The notes under the pieces are model-generated. The model was not told the origin of the DNA, did no database searches, and was given only the letters and a program-made list of their open reading frames with translations. The position numbers and the translations under genes were made by a program. Shown piece by piece: positions 35,723 to 46,524 of a stretch of DNA of 64,000 nt. Numbering within the stretch: the first letter of the stretch is position 1; each line of letters starts with the position of its first letter. This DNA comes from Sophora flavescens (taxonomy: Eukaryota > Streptophyta > Magnoliopsida > Fabales > Fabaceae), in contig CM061069.1 in NCBI GenBank assembly GCA_030762895.1, positions 24,671,404 through 24,735,403 of the forward strand, read 5' to 3'.

Positions 35723-36709
35723 ATGGCACCTAAAGGACCCTCACAGAAAGTCGTTCGTGCTGCTGCTCAACTGGGAATGAGCATAGACGATGTATCAATG
35801 ATCGTACCTGGTCGATTCCTAAAGATGAACAAGGTTATCAAAGGAGGAATGAATGTTATGGCGAAATTAGAAGCCTCACAACGGGTCAATTTATTCTCTC
35901 TTCATGAATCAGTTTACCCTCTACTACTTCAAGAATTCTGGGAAAATGCTGAAGAACGCATGTCTCAGACTTAGATCTCAATCTGGACAAGATGTAATGG
36001 GAAGCCCTTTTCGTTCACTCTCAATAGTGTTCAAAAGGCAACTGAATGTCCCAGGGAAGGTGCTGCCTTTACAGATGATTAGGAAGCTGAATTTGGTGAA
36101 GGAACGGTTCATCAACCAATGTACTGGACAACAAACCCTAGAAATAAGACTGCTTCAAAACTAATTCCCAAGGGAAGATTTCTGCATGTCTTACTGATCA
36201 ACTGTGTTATGCCTAGAACCAGTGCTCGTGATAATGTCAACAAAATGGATAGGTTTGCCCTATTCCATCTTCTTAATGGTATGAAGATAGACATCAATGA
36301 TATGATTTTCAAGTATATGCTGAGGATGGTCAAGCCTCAAATCAAAACATCTTATACTTATGGTATGTTGATTACCAAGATGCTGAAATTAAAAGGCATT
36401 CCCCTCACAGGGAGTGTAGATATGGCTACTTCCATTGATGAGAGGACCCTATCTCAAATGAAGTTAAGACCACCAGGAAGTATTCCTGACTCTGATGAAG
36501 ATAAGAAGAAGAAGTCTTCAGAAGACTCTGAAGAGGAAGATTCTGATGAGTCTGACGACTCAAGAGAAATTGAAACATCTGTACCCCTGAATCACAAGTT
36601 CAGACCTAAGTTTCAAGTTAATAGAAAGTTGGTCATCTCAGAAGCATCTGATGATGATGATCAACCTATTTCAAAGGTCTTGAAGAAGGACCCTGTGAAA
36701 GAATCTGTT
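35723..36709 (+). pseudogene. Sirevirus third (env-like) ORF, 5' part
   Basis: Starts MAPKGPSQKVVRAAAQ at 35723. The frame shifts near 35970 and resumes at 36119-36709. The middle section (LLINCVMPRTSARDN, then DRFALFHLLNGMKIDIND) resembles the putative plant transposon protein domain found in the third ORF of Sirevirus-type elements. It is followed by a serine/acidic-rich, low-complexity tail. The role of this ORF is not established; env-like is only its customary name. The frame is cut at 36709 by the CACTA insertion and continues in register at 41622. Confidence 0.75.
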
Positions 36710-36850
36710 CACTAGTGCAATAAGTGCTTTTTACGTCAGTTAAAATTGATTTTATACGTCAGAATATTGTCTGACGTAAATACAGCTGACGTTAATAGTT
36801 AATATTTTAATGTCAGTTGTTTAAACAATTGACGTTAAATATAAAGATAT

Positions 36851-36925
36851 TAACGTCAGTTCTTTAACACAACTGACGTTAATATTGTTCAAACTAACGT
36901 CAGTTGTGTTAAAGAACTGACGTTA
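36851..36925. repeat. Perfect 31-bp inverted repeat in CACTA subterminal zone
   Basis: Arms at 36851-36881 and 36895-36925 are exact reverse complements with a 13-bp spacer, and each arm is itself a near-palindrome (starts TAACGTCAG, ends CTGACGTTA). The transcript or single strand could fold into one long hairpin or two short ones. Confidence 0.9.
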
Positions 36926-37248
36926 AATGTTTTATTTTTAACGTCAGTTTCCTAATACAATTGACGTTAATAGTGTATTGTATATTTTATAAAATACTAT
37001 TAACGTAATTTGTTTGATACAACTGTCGTTAATAGATTTTTTTTAAAATTCAATTTTAAAATATCACTCCCTTCAGCTATCCCTGCATTCAGTAAATATC
37101 CCAGTAACACAGAATATCACACACATTACAGAATTGCAAACACTACCCTTAAATTTCAATATTAACAAAAATAAAAGAAATATACAAAGGAACAATGGGG
37201 GGACTTAAAACCAAAACCCATGTATAGGAAAAACATAACTATCTACAA

Positions 37249-37315
<67 letters not shown>
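37249..37315. repeat. (TA)n microsatellite
   Basis: About 66 bp of nearly uninterrupted TA dinucleotide inside the CACTA element, downstream of the Ulp1-like gene's stop codon. Confidence 0.95.
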
Positions 37316-37317
<2 letters not shown>

Positions 37318-37403
37318 TCTCTAATGTCTAAAAACAAAACTACCAATCTAAGGATATATATATATACATGTTATTAATTAGTTTCAAAAGTCAAACAAAA
37401 AAA

Positions 37404-38622
37404 CTATTCATCTAAGTATTGCGGAGGTATCTTGTCAATTCCTTTTTCAGCCGCATACTTGAAGAAGAATTCAGCTAAGCGCATCCTCAAGTCTCTGAAG
37501 TCATCTTCTTGAAGAGGCGATTGGTCGTTAAATGCCTACACACGTTCAATTAATAACAATAACATTAACGCAAGTCATCTTCAAAACTATAATATATAAT
37601 TTAAAAAGTTGTGTAAATATTACCTTATTCCATCCATCCCTAATAGATGCAGAGACTATGCTCAGCATATGAAGTATCACATAATAGCCGCACGACCACC
37701 CGTCAGGTTGAAATCGAGACTACAAACAAAATTAATTTCAATGTCAGTTGAATATACATATCAATTAGTAATTATAATATTAATTATTTGATAAATAAAT
37801 TACCAAACCTTGAGGATGGTCCATTCAGGATTTGCATTAGCCTTAGAAGTGCTACTTCTCCCGTTGGCACAACTTATGCTACTCGCCTTCAGCGTGCTAT
37901 CATAAACAAATAATCATGTCAATTAACAAATTCATATATCATGTGTGTAATAAACTAAAAACAACTGATATTAAAACTTAAATTAAATTTAAGATTAGTT
38001 ACTTACCTATTTATAGCTTGCACCACCTCCTATGGCGGCTGTTGGTGGAGAGAGCATAAGAATATGACAGTATGCCTAGACGGGTGAAGTATGAACAACT
38101 GCCAATGGTAATTCATACAGTAGGGAGCCAGATATAATTCTTTATGTTTGTCTCCCAACAAGTTCCCTATGTATTTACTAAATGCATCGCCAGCGAAGAT
38201 TTCGAGCACAAGGATTGACAGATCTAAGAAGCCGTAAACTAGTGCAACGCCCTTATCAAGCTGAAGACGATTGAGATACCTAAGATATGAAAAGGTGTGG
38301 ATGTTAATTACATAATATATATATTGAAAATAAAATAAATTATTAAATGGAAAAATACCAAAAATAAATAAGTTATAAAATTAAAATTAACTTACGTGCA
38401 CCAAAGACTCAAAACCGTGCTGGCCATCCAGACGTTATTTCTGCAGGCGTGCCCGAGATCTTCACCACAGAAGGAAAATATCCTCTGTTGATTTGGGCAT
38501 GCCACCCATCCATTGTGCTTCAATGGACATTCAAAAATCTCAAACGCATAATCCTCACCAAGTGAGAACAAACGAGTGATAGGTGACAGCGACAGCGACA
38601 CCGACACCGACGTCGACTTGGC
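37404..38622 (-). pseudogene. Ulp1-type cysteine protease gene of CACTA element
   Basis: Five exons read on the minus strand with consensus splice sites: 38622-38396, 38279-38007, 37896-37809, 37719-37624 and 37535-37404, together 272 codons; a further upstream exon is likely missing. Ulp1 (peptidase C48) proteins cut SUMO-type conjugates; CACTA elements often carry such domains. Motifs: APYCMNYHWQLFILHP with the catalytic His, and RFQPDGWSCGYYV with the Gln and catalytic Cys, followed by SIRDGWNK. The Asp expected about 18 residues after the HW motif appears as Cys (VIFLCSLHQQPP), and an in-frame TAG lies at 38030-38032. The gene is therefore probably dead, although all splice sites and the rest of the frame are intact. 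Confidence 0.85.
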
Positions 38623-38659
38623 CTTCAAGATAAAAGAAATAAGCAGATGAAGATAAATT

Positions 38660-39260
38660 AACAAAACAAAATTCCAATGAGCAATATATTGTTAATGTCA
38701 CATGCTACAAGCAACTCTAAATTTCTTCCCATTTTGAAATAGGTTATGATAGCAGAAGAAAAACAAGAGAAAACACAAAACCTACGACGAGAAATAGAGA
38801 CATTCCAAACAACTCAAACTCACAGTTTCAAGTTTCAACTACAGAGACTACAGTTTCAACATACACTCAAAACCAAACATAAAAAAAGTGCCCTAAAGAC
38901 TCACCAGAAATAGGTGCTCGCGTGGTGGCCAACGTTCAATGTGGTTACTGAGAGCATAGGGACAAGGAGAGTTAGTGTGCGGGAAGGGGAAATAGAGATG
39001 TCAAGTTATTGCAAAGAATGAGCGGGAAAGACAGAGTTAGGGTTAAGAGTGTACCTCACGGTGGTGGGGAAGAAGCCCTCGCGGTGGTTGCGATGGAGAT
39101 GAGCTCGCGATTAGGGCAGAGTGAGAGTGAGAGTGAGAGTTGAAAGTCAGAGTGAGAGTTGAGAGTGAGAGTGAGCATGAAAGGGAAGAACAGAGACGTA
39201 CAGAGCGAAGTGCAGAAGGCGCGCAGGTGTAAACGTTATAATCAAAAACCCAAAATAAAA
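38660..39260 (-). other. Region upstream of the Ulp1-like gene
   Basis: No long ORF. Includes a GAGAGTGAGAGT-rich purine stretch (39118-39180), which on the minus strand is a CT-rich leader like those of plant 5' untranslated regions, and GC-richer sequence at 38920-39120. It may contain the promoter and an early noncoding exon. Confidence 0.4.
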
Positions 39261-39683
39261 CAACATTTTACGTCATTTGTTTGTAGAAACTGACGTTAAA
39301 GGTAATCTATTTAACGTCAGTTGTCTTAAGAAACTGACGTTAAAAGTCATTGTTTATGTTATAATCAAAAATAAAAGATAAAACAACATTTTACGCCAGT
39401 TATATTAAACAACTGACGTTAAAAATAAATATTTTTTTATTTAAAAACACTTTTAACGTCAGTTGATGAAGACAACTGACGTTAAAAGTGTATACGTTTC
39501 TGCAAAAACATTAATTCCTTTGACTATCGTGCTACTTACCTATGAGCATTAAGTTTATAGATCATTTTTCAAGAAAATCAGCTAGTCTCTCTTCTCTATA
39601 TAAAGTACCATTCTTACCATCGATCATGTCTGACAGCCTCTTCTTTTCCTCTATATTTCGTGCGTTTTCTATTCCTTCACAAA

Positions 39684-39770
39684 ATGGCTCTAAGACTTTT
39701 GGTATTTCTTCCTATACCTAGACTTAAAGGTCTCTGTCCTAATGGTCAAAAAACTTCTGAGGTTGAGTAA
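39684..39770 (+). CDS. 28-codon ORF in module copy 1
   Basis: ATG to TAA, starts MALRLLVFLP and ends KTSEVE. A TATATAAAG box at 39597-39605 lies 79 bp upstream. No protein family recognised. The matching ORF in copy 2 keeps the same length, start and stop. It could be a real micro-ORF, a captured first exon, or a chance frame in a transcribed noncoding unit. Confidence 0.35.
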   Translation: MALRLLVFLPIPRLKGLCPNGQKTSEVE

Positions 39771-40800
39771 ATCACGTAACATGGATGGTAAGGTTGTGTA
39801 AATCACGTCATGCGATTTACTCACTTTATTTCATCCCAGCCATCCATTTCACTCTGCTTTGGCCCCAAGTGATTGTGGATTCAAGACGATGCATCAAGGA
39901 ATTCCATTGAAGGAGGTGATGCAAAGATCCCTTTCACTTTGCTTTCGCTGCTAGTGACTGTGGATTCACGATGCATCATGGAATTCAAGTGAGGGAGAAG
40001 ATGCATCGATCCATCCATTGGAGTTTCTGAGGACAGGACTGAGAAGAAAATGATGTTGAAGCTGAAACTTTGCATCCATTGGAATTTCTGAGAACAAGAC
40101 TGAGAAGAAAATGATGTTGAAGCAGAAACTTTTTTATATTTTAGGGCTATGTTGCAGAAATTTTTTATCTTTTAATCATGTAATTGTAACTTATGAATCG
40201 CTTCAATGAGATACGATTTGATTATACATATATAACTTGTTTTATGTTAAGTGTTTATTTATTTTAATTTGCACAAGAATTTGTTTACTAATTCAAGCTA
40301 ATTAATTATGATTAAAAATAAACTTGTTTAAAAGAAAGTTTAGAAATAAACTGCACTATATATATGGATTGACCTGTGTTAAGAGTGACAACATGGCATT
40401 TCAGATAGGGATATAAGATTATTTACGTCAGCTATTTATTTAACTGAAGTAAAAATCACACTTTTAACGTCGGTTGTATAAAAAACTGATGTTAATAATA
40501 AATATTTTTATTTTAAAAACACTTTTAACGTCAGTTGTATTAAACAACTGACGTTAAAAGTGTATTCTGCAAAAACATTCATTCCTTTGACTACTTTGCT
40601 ACTTACCCATGACTGCTGTGCTACTTACCCATGCACATTGTAACCTATAATCCTCTTAATGAGCATTAAGTTTATAGATCAGTTTTCTAGAAAATCAGCG
40701 AGTCTCTCTTCTCTATATAAAGTAGCATTCTTCTGTATCAGTCTGTAATACAGCCTCTTCTTTTCCTCTATATTTCGTGTATTTTCTATTCCTTCACAAA

Positions 40801-40887
40801 ATGGCTCTGAGACTTTTGTTATTTCTTCCTATAACTAGACTTAAAGGTCTCTGTCTTAATGGTCAAAAAACTTCTGAGGTTGAGTAA
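40801..40887 (+). CDS. 28-codon ORF in module copy 2
   Basis: Counterpart of the ORF at 39684: MALRLLLFLP...KTSEVE, with no indels across 87 bp while the surrounding copies have several. The replacements seen are conservative or Pro changes (Val to Leu, Pro to Thr, Pro to Leu). A TATATAA box at 40714-40720 lies about 80 bp upstream, as in copy 1. Confidence 0.35.
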   Translation: MALRLLLFLPITRLKGLCLNGQKTSEVE

Positions 40888-41621
40888 ATCAAGTAACATG
40901 GATGGTAAGGTTGGGTGAATCACGTAATGTGATTCCCTCACCTTATTTCATCCCATCCCTTCACTCTGCTTTGACTCCAAAGTGACAGTGGATTCAGATG
41001 GAGTATCAAGGAATTCAAGTAAGGGAGGAGATGCATCCTTTTGAGTTTCTGATCGAGGACAGGACTGAGAAGAAAATGATGTTGAAGCAGAAACTTTTTT
41101 ATATTTTAGTGCTATGTTGCAGAAATTTTTTATCTTTTAATCATGTAATTGTAACTTATGAATCGCTTCAATGAGATACGATTTGATTATACATATATAA
41201 CTTGTTTTATGTTAAGTGTTTATTTATTTTAATTTACACAAGAATTTGTTTACTAATTCAAGTTAATTAATTAACATTAAAAATAAACTTGTTTAAAAAA
41301 AAGGTTTAGAAATAAACTGCACTATATGGAGTGATCTGCGTTAAGAGTGACTATAGGGAGATGACAACGAAAGAAATGAGTTTCATAATTATTTACGTCA
41401 TTTATTTATTTAACTGCCGTAAAAATCACACATTTAACGTCAGTTGTATAAACAACTGACGTTAAAAGTGTTAAAATCACTTTTAACGTTAGTTCATTAC
41501 ACAACTGACGTAAATAGTTATTTAATATTTACAAAACTGCCACCGCCTCATTTTTAACGTCAAACATATGGTCAACTGACGTAAAATGTTCCCGTATATT
41601 ACATTATTTCCACTAGTGGTT

Positions 41622-43028
41622 CCTACTCCAAGGAAGGAACTCAAGAGGAAAGCTGTAGTTGCATCAACTCCAGTCCGGAGATATACAAGGTTGAAGACTG
41701 TTGAGCCTGTGCAAGTGCCATTGCCAACAAGGTCATATGAACCCTCACCCTGTGCACCTATCATTGTATCTTCACCTTCACTTTCTTCCTCATCCCACAA
41801 CTCACCTTTACACAATCAAATTTCCATTGCTGAAAATCTTCTTGCTTTGTCACTCAGAAATTTCAATCTGAATTTGATACAATAAAATCCATCACCACAT
41901 CACTCACCTGACCACATATCAAATCATCACTCCTCACCACGTCACTCACAGCAAGAGATTCAATCTCTCATCCCTGTATCACAAGTTTTTGATACCATTC
42001 TTACACCTCTATCTCGTTCATTACCATCTTATGATACAACACCACAACCAAGCCCTGATCTGTCTTGTCAATACATTTTTGTTGGGATACCACTTGATCA
42101 AATTGATCCAGCTCTTCTGATTTCTGAAGATCTCAAGGCAATTGGCAATCTTCTGGCTAAACAAACTGCAGTGCGGTTAAATCAAGCTTCCTGGAAAAAT
42201 AAACCAAATCCCTCTGTTTGCATGAAGACAAATATTGTTCTGAAGATCTGTCCAGACAAGGAGACTTACTGTCCTTTGCCCAGGTCAAAACTGAACCCAA
42301 AGACTAAGAAACCTTTTGTTTGACTAAAGCGAGATGAAAAGAAACTGAAGTTTCCTAAATGGCCAACTCATAAATTTCCAGACCGAGCTCATCACTGCGG
42401 CTTAAATCTGCTTGAAAAACTCCAGACGCCTACTGACAAAGCACGACTAAGTTCCTACCAGATTCCCTGGATTGGATATCCAGATGAAGAAAGGCAAACA
42501 TCAAGGCAACTCTACCCTTTCCAACCAACTCTGATCTTTACCCCTTTTCTTTTCATCTTACCTTTATCTTTTTCTAAAAATCCTTTTTCTGTTTATTCTT
42601 TTGATTTACCAATTTTTGAAAATGATTTAAGTTGGTTTTTCAATAATCTTTGTCCTTGTTTTACAAAACTTTCTTTTGATTAAATTCTCTCTTTTCGTAT
42701 TCCATATTTATAACCTTGTGGTTCCCTGCATTCAACTTTTCCCTTGACTCTCTCTGCTTTCCGTATCTTTTTTGAAAACCTTCATTTTCTCTTCTGGTCT
42801 TTCTCTCCCATGGTATTGTTTGGAGATTGTCCCTTATGAACCACAAACATCTGCTTCCCCACCTGAATCTCAACCCTCTATATCATCCCCTCCTGAGAAT
42901 CCTGCCCTTACATCCAACATCATTGGAATGGACCCTGTTGCTAGAGCCGAGATTGCAGATTTTCGACAAACTCTGCATACTGTTCTTGATCTTCTCAAGC
43001 AACTTGTTGAAAAACAAAATTCTAAGTA
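41622..43028 (+). pseudogene. Sirevirus third ORF, 3' part
   Basis: Continues the frame interrupted at 36709, with a basic and proline/serine-rich stretch (RRYTRLKTVEPVQVP) to a stop at 41883-41885. It then goes on in pieces (frame changes and a stop near 42322) to the end. The last piece, 42772-43028, is proline/serine-rich and finishes with a leucine-rich coil (TLHTVLDLLKQLVEKQ) before TAG. The same coil-like ending is seen in the remnants at 10865-10977 and 57883-58020, which helps align the three elements. Confidence 0.7.
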
Positions 43029-43361
43029 GTTTTAACCTTTCTTTGTCTCTATGCAATGTATTTGTCAATGATGTGTTAATAAATTCCTCTTCTCTTAGTT
43101 ATTGTTTCTTTTTGCTGATGACAAAGGGGGAGAAAACATTGAAACTTGGAACTTTTATTAACTGATCTAACTGCCTAACTGCTAAGACGGTTAATATTAA
43201 CTCTTGAGTTATAATACATGTGTCTGTCTTGCATATGATCTTATAGTTCAGGGGGAGCTATTTGTATATAAACTTATATATGATCTTATATTAATACTTG
43301 CTCTTAAACTGTCACTTATTTCAAAGTTCACCAAAATCATAAGACGATGTTTGTCATCATC

Positions 43362-43375
43362 AAAAAAGGGGAGAT
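43362..43375 (+). promoter_or_regulatory. Polypurine tract
   Basis: AAAAAAGGGGAGAT directly before the 3' LTR at 43376, the plus-strand priming site of the element. A second purine block, ACAAAGGGGGAGAAAA, lies at about 43122, as in other Sirevirus-type elements. Confidence 0.88.
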
Positions 43376-44598
43376 TGTTAAGTCAACATCTCTGATTTTG
43401 ATGAATCCAAACAAAGAATGATTTATAGTGAACAATATGAAATCTACTAATGCATGTATTAAGTGTGTAGATCATAAAACAAGAACATCACATCAATTAA
43501 ACAAGTCTCTCCGATGCGTCTAAGTTATGATGCGTCTGTCTCAAGACCTGTCCTCTATCCAGTTCAATCATGCGTCCGAAACTGAGACTCCTCTGAAAGA
43601 TTAGAGCTTCATCAATATTCAAATCCGAAGAATATTCCCAAAGGATTTCAAAAAGGAAATTCAAATTCAGAAAGCTCAAAGCACCATCCCGTATTCTGTT
43701 GATTTTGTTTGTCATAAAAAGCAAAATGAACTTTACACAGCCATAGAGAGTCGTGCTGCCCAGGACCGAAAAGCAACAAACACTGCTCTGAATCAATCTG
43801 TACTCTGGTAAAGCAATGCCAGCCTATACGTTCAACTTGTCTTGAAGCTCACCAACGATCATAAACATTAAATGCAAATTCTGAACGACTCTATTGATGG
43901 ATGAAGAACAAAATTATACTCAGCTGAAGCTTTTGTCATAATGGATTTATTCCCTGGAGTATACATAGAAGACTTTAAAGACTATTGAATACACACACCT
44001 GAAAGCATTAACTCAAGCATTCAATACTCACAAATTCTCAAAGATCTCTCAAGCTCTTAATTAAACACTTCTCTGCTCAATCATTTATATTTATTGAGAA
44101 GTCTTTATTGCGATCTTACCGACCTTAAATACTTATCCACTCTACGAGTGTAACTTGGTAGATCTGCAAAGTTGTAATTTGCGAAGCTGATGCTTCACTT
44201 AAACTCTTACTGTTTGTAGAGCCTGAAGAGGCTTGCTGAAAGAATACTTATTTGAGCCTAGAGAGGCTAGGTGTGCAAACAATACTTGTTAGTTGAGCCT
44301 GTGGAGGCTAGGTGTGCAAATAATACCTTCTGTAGCCTAATCAGTTATAGTGCAAACACTTGGTGAAGCTAAGGACTGGACGTAGCCCAAGGTTTGGGGT
44401 GAACCAGTATAAATCTGTGTCTCCTATCTCTTTCAAAGTTTGCTTTACTTTATCTGTGCTAACTGGATTGGAAAGTGAAACTTCTTATTTAAACTCAGAC
44501 GCATTCTTGTGTCTTATAAGTTAAAAAGTAACTATTTTCAAAAGTTAACTAAAACACAATTCAACCCCCCTTCTCATGTTTTATATATGTTCATTTCA
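43376..44598 (+). repeat. Sirevirus 3' LTR
   Basis: 1,223 bp, TGTTAAGTCAAC...TTCATTTCA, followed by the TTAGT target duplication. Slightly shorter than the 5' LTR because of a small internal deletion. Confidence 0.93.
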
Positions 44599-44603
44599 TT
44601 AGT

Positions 44604-44903
44604 CGCTCTTCAGATGGAGAGAATAGGCGCTATACGATGTGTCTGATGTGTTGGGGACCATAACCTATATATATGTGATGGCCAATTAGGGTTCTCATTA
44701 TTCTGAAATTGGTCATCGGTGACATCCACTTATATTTCGTCCATATCATATAATTAATTTATCAATTATCAAAAATAGAAATCTGATAAGCCTTATCTCT
44801 AAATTGATCACACATCAATTAAGGCCCCTAATTGATAAATTGCTTATATAATTAACTACTGATATCTGCCCACATTATGATATTGGAATAAAATATTCCA
44901 ACA
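44604..44903 (-). repeat. Copia 3' LTR, right half
   Basis: Continues the LTR broken at 28302; corresponds to 46876-47179 of the intact LTR. Ends TATTCCAACA next to ATCTCCCACTTGG, which on the minus strand is the purine tract CCAAGTGGGAGAT followed by TGTTGGAATA. Confidence 0.88.
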
Positions 44904-45447
44904 ATCTCCCACTTGGGCAATATATGGTAATAATTATATCAGAGTTCTTTTGGGACACGTCTGAATGCTATATATCCTTAGACTTCCACTTTACAATCTG
45001 GTCCACCTCATACATCAATAATGGGACCACCACAGTTGTCGTCACTAACGTATATCGTGACTAAACCCCGACGACCATCATATCAATGTACTTGATAACA
45101 TAGATCAATATGGATGAGTGACATGGAAATTTCATGCAATGTGATCTCTAAATCATGTCTATTTCCAACTGGTCCAACTTAAGTCTTTAGTCAGATCAAA
45201 CCGAAGTCCCTTGTGTACAAATTAAATATTTGCACATAACCAAAGCTTAAGATAGTTATAATAAAAATAACCTCATAAACTTTATTTCTGCAGAAAATCA
45301 ATCATAACATAAAATTTGTACCAGATCCAACACATAGAACATAGAAGAAATACAGGGAAAAACTCTCACTAATCTAAGGCAATCTCAAAACCAGCCCCTA
45401 TGCGAGCAACATGCTCATGAAAGACCTCAGGTGTCAAGTCTTTGATT

Positions 45448-45836
45448 TAGGGATGACAATGGGTAGGGTCTGGGTAAGGTACTATAGTACTCGTCCCCAT
45501 CCCGCGTTTGAAAAAATTATCCGTACCCACGTGGATAGCAACTTTAGTACCCTTACCCGTACTCTATGGGTACCTAAGTACCCGCACCCGTTACCCACAC
45601 TTTAACTATGAAAAAAGTAACAAAAGAAACATTATAACAATTAAAAAAGGATTCAAAGGTGTTATAAATCTACCCATAAAATATTATAAATCAAAATATT
45701 TAAATAAATAAAAACATCCAAAAAGAAATTATAGATGCAACTAGGTTTAGAAAGTTAAGAATCTTTCGATCAATTTTGATTTTAAAATTTGTATTATAGT
45801 TAGAATTATATATATTAGCAATATAAATAAATAAAC

Positions 45837-45933
<97 letters not shown>

Positions 45934-46103
45934 GGTGCGGGGCGGGGTGGGTACCATAGTACCCGTACCCGCACTCGTGTCAATTCAAATTGACGGGTAA
46001 TTACCTGTACCCGAACCCTTACCTTTTGTGTGGGTAATTACCCTACCCATTGTGGGTAATTTTTGCAGGTACCCAATGGGTAGGGTACAAATTGTCATCC
46101 CTA
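45448..46103. mobile_element. hAT-type MITE with microsatellite core
   Basis: Ends TAGGGATGACAATGGGTAGG and (reverse complement of the right end) TAGGGATGACAATTTGTACC form terminal inverted repeats. Flanks CTTTGATT (45440-45447) and CTTTAGTT (46104-46111) are an 8-bp duplication with two mismatches, the size expected for hAT. It is rich in GGGTACC-type phrases. Length 656 bp; no coding capacity. Confidence 0.85.
45840..45931. repeat. (TA)n(TG)n compound microsatellite
   Basis: About 52 bp of TA followed by about 38 bp of TG/GT inside the hAT-type MITE. Confidence 0.95.
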
Positions 46104-46510
46104 CTTTAGTTAATGGTTCAACTAGCCTAAAGTTTGTCCCTATATATTCTATAGATAATCGGAGACTTGATGTCGATAACCTTTGACTTCATTGAACTCC
46201 TGTTGTTATTGGAGCATAAAACAGCTGACTTATTGTCGCAATACCTTTTTATTATATGCTGCCCAATGACAAAATTTCTCAGTCATATCCTGAGGTTGGA
46301 TGCCCTTTATCTTGGCACCCAACAAGATCGGAGTCAGAATACCTTATGATCTATTAATTGTCAGATTTTCGATATGTGAGTATATCCTTTTGTTCTCTTC
46401 AAGTACCCTATGACCATTTTGGTTGCTTTCCAATGATACTTTTCTGATTTGCTCCAGTATCTATCTAACACTGCATCTATGTACGTTATGTCCGAATGCA
46501 TACAAACCTG

Positions 46511-46522
46511 GCTTTGATACCA
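46511..46522 (-). promoter_or_regulatory. Primer binding site of the copia element
   Basis: Minus strand reads TGGTATCAAAGC, two bases inside the right LTR; one base different from the common TGGTATCAGAGC. Sets the element's orientation. Confidence 0.88.
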
Positions 46523-46524
46523 CT

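Larger units (their letters stand above)
39446..41471 (+). repeat. Two tandem copies of a roughly 1-kb module in CACTA
   Basis: Copy 1 spans about 39446-40517 and copy 2 about 40518-41471. Both begin AACACTTTTAACGTCAG, pass through a CTGCAAAAACATT phrase, TATA box, short ORF and a GATGATGTTGAAGC... AATCATGTAATTG tail, and end in another AACGTC repeat pair. They differ by substitutions and several indels, so the duplication is not recent. Confidence 0.88.
36710..41618 (-). mobile_element. CACTA transposon, 4.9 kb, with Ulp1-like gene
   Basis: Both ends are CACTAGTG, with target duplication GTT at 36707-36709 and 41619-41621. Subterminal zones (36728-37030, 39260-39490, 40430-40560, 41390-41590) are full of ACGTCAG/CTGACGT repeats, many paired as AACGTCAGTTG...CAACTGACGTT; these fit transposase-binding repeats of CACTA elements. 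The interior holds an Ulp1-type cysteine protease gene on the minus strand and two tandem copies of a roughly 1-kb module, but no recognisable TNPD-type transposase. It is therefore non-autonomous. Confidence 0.92.
28303..44598 (+). mobile_element. Sirevirus-type Ty1/copia element, 16.3 kb with nested inserts
   Basis: LTRs at 28303-29552 and 43376-44598; target duplication TTAGT at 28298-28302 and 44599-44603. The order is LTR, primer site, gag, protease, integrase, reverse transcriptase, RNase H, a third env-like ORF, polypurine tract, LTR. Protease-integrase before reverse transcriptase defines copia; the long third ORF and the AAAAAAGGGGAGATTG junction define the Sirevirus group. It carries an Athila solo LTR (29574-30853) and a CACTA transposon (36710-41618); without these it would be about 10.1 kb. 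Many stops and deletions make it defective. Confidence 0.93.
44904..46510 (-). pseudogene. Copia pol remnant (RNase H region only)
   Basis: On the minus strand, starting near the primer site, short frames read HWKATKMVIGYLKRTKGYTH (about 46390-46450), then pieces matching the end of copia RNase H, and finally LTPEVFHEHVARIGAG with a stop near 45375. These are the conserved last parts of copia Pol. Everything from gag through reverse transcriptase is missing, so a deletion joined the primer-site region to RNase H. A hAT-type MITE (45448-46103) interrupts the remnant. Confidence 0.75.

Noticed and set aside
36720..37030. Regularly repeated short motif that might suggest a CRISPR-like array.
   Set aside because: Repeats are short, inverted and sit at the end of a CACTA element; this is a plant genome and the pattern is transposon subterminal repeats.
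45700..45983. Minus-strand ORFs with long His-Thr and Ile-Tyr repeats.
   Set aside because: They are translations of the TA/TG microsatellite in the hAT-type MITE.
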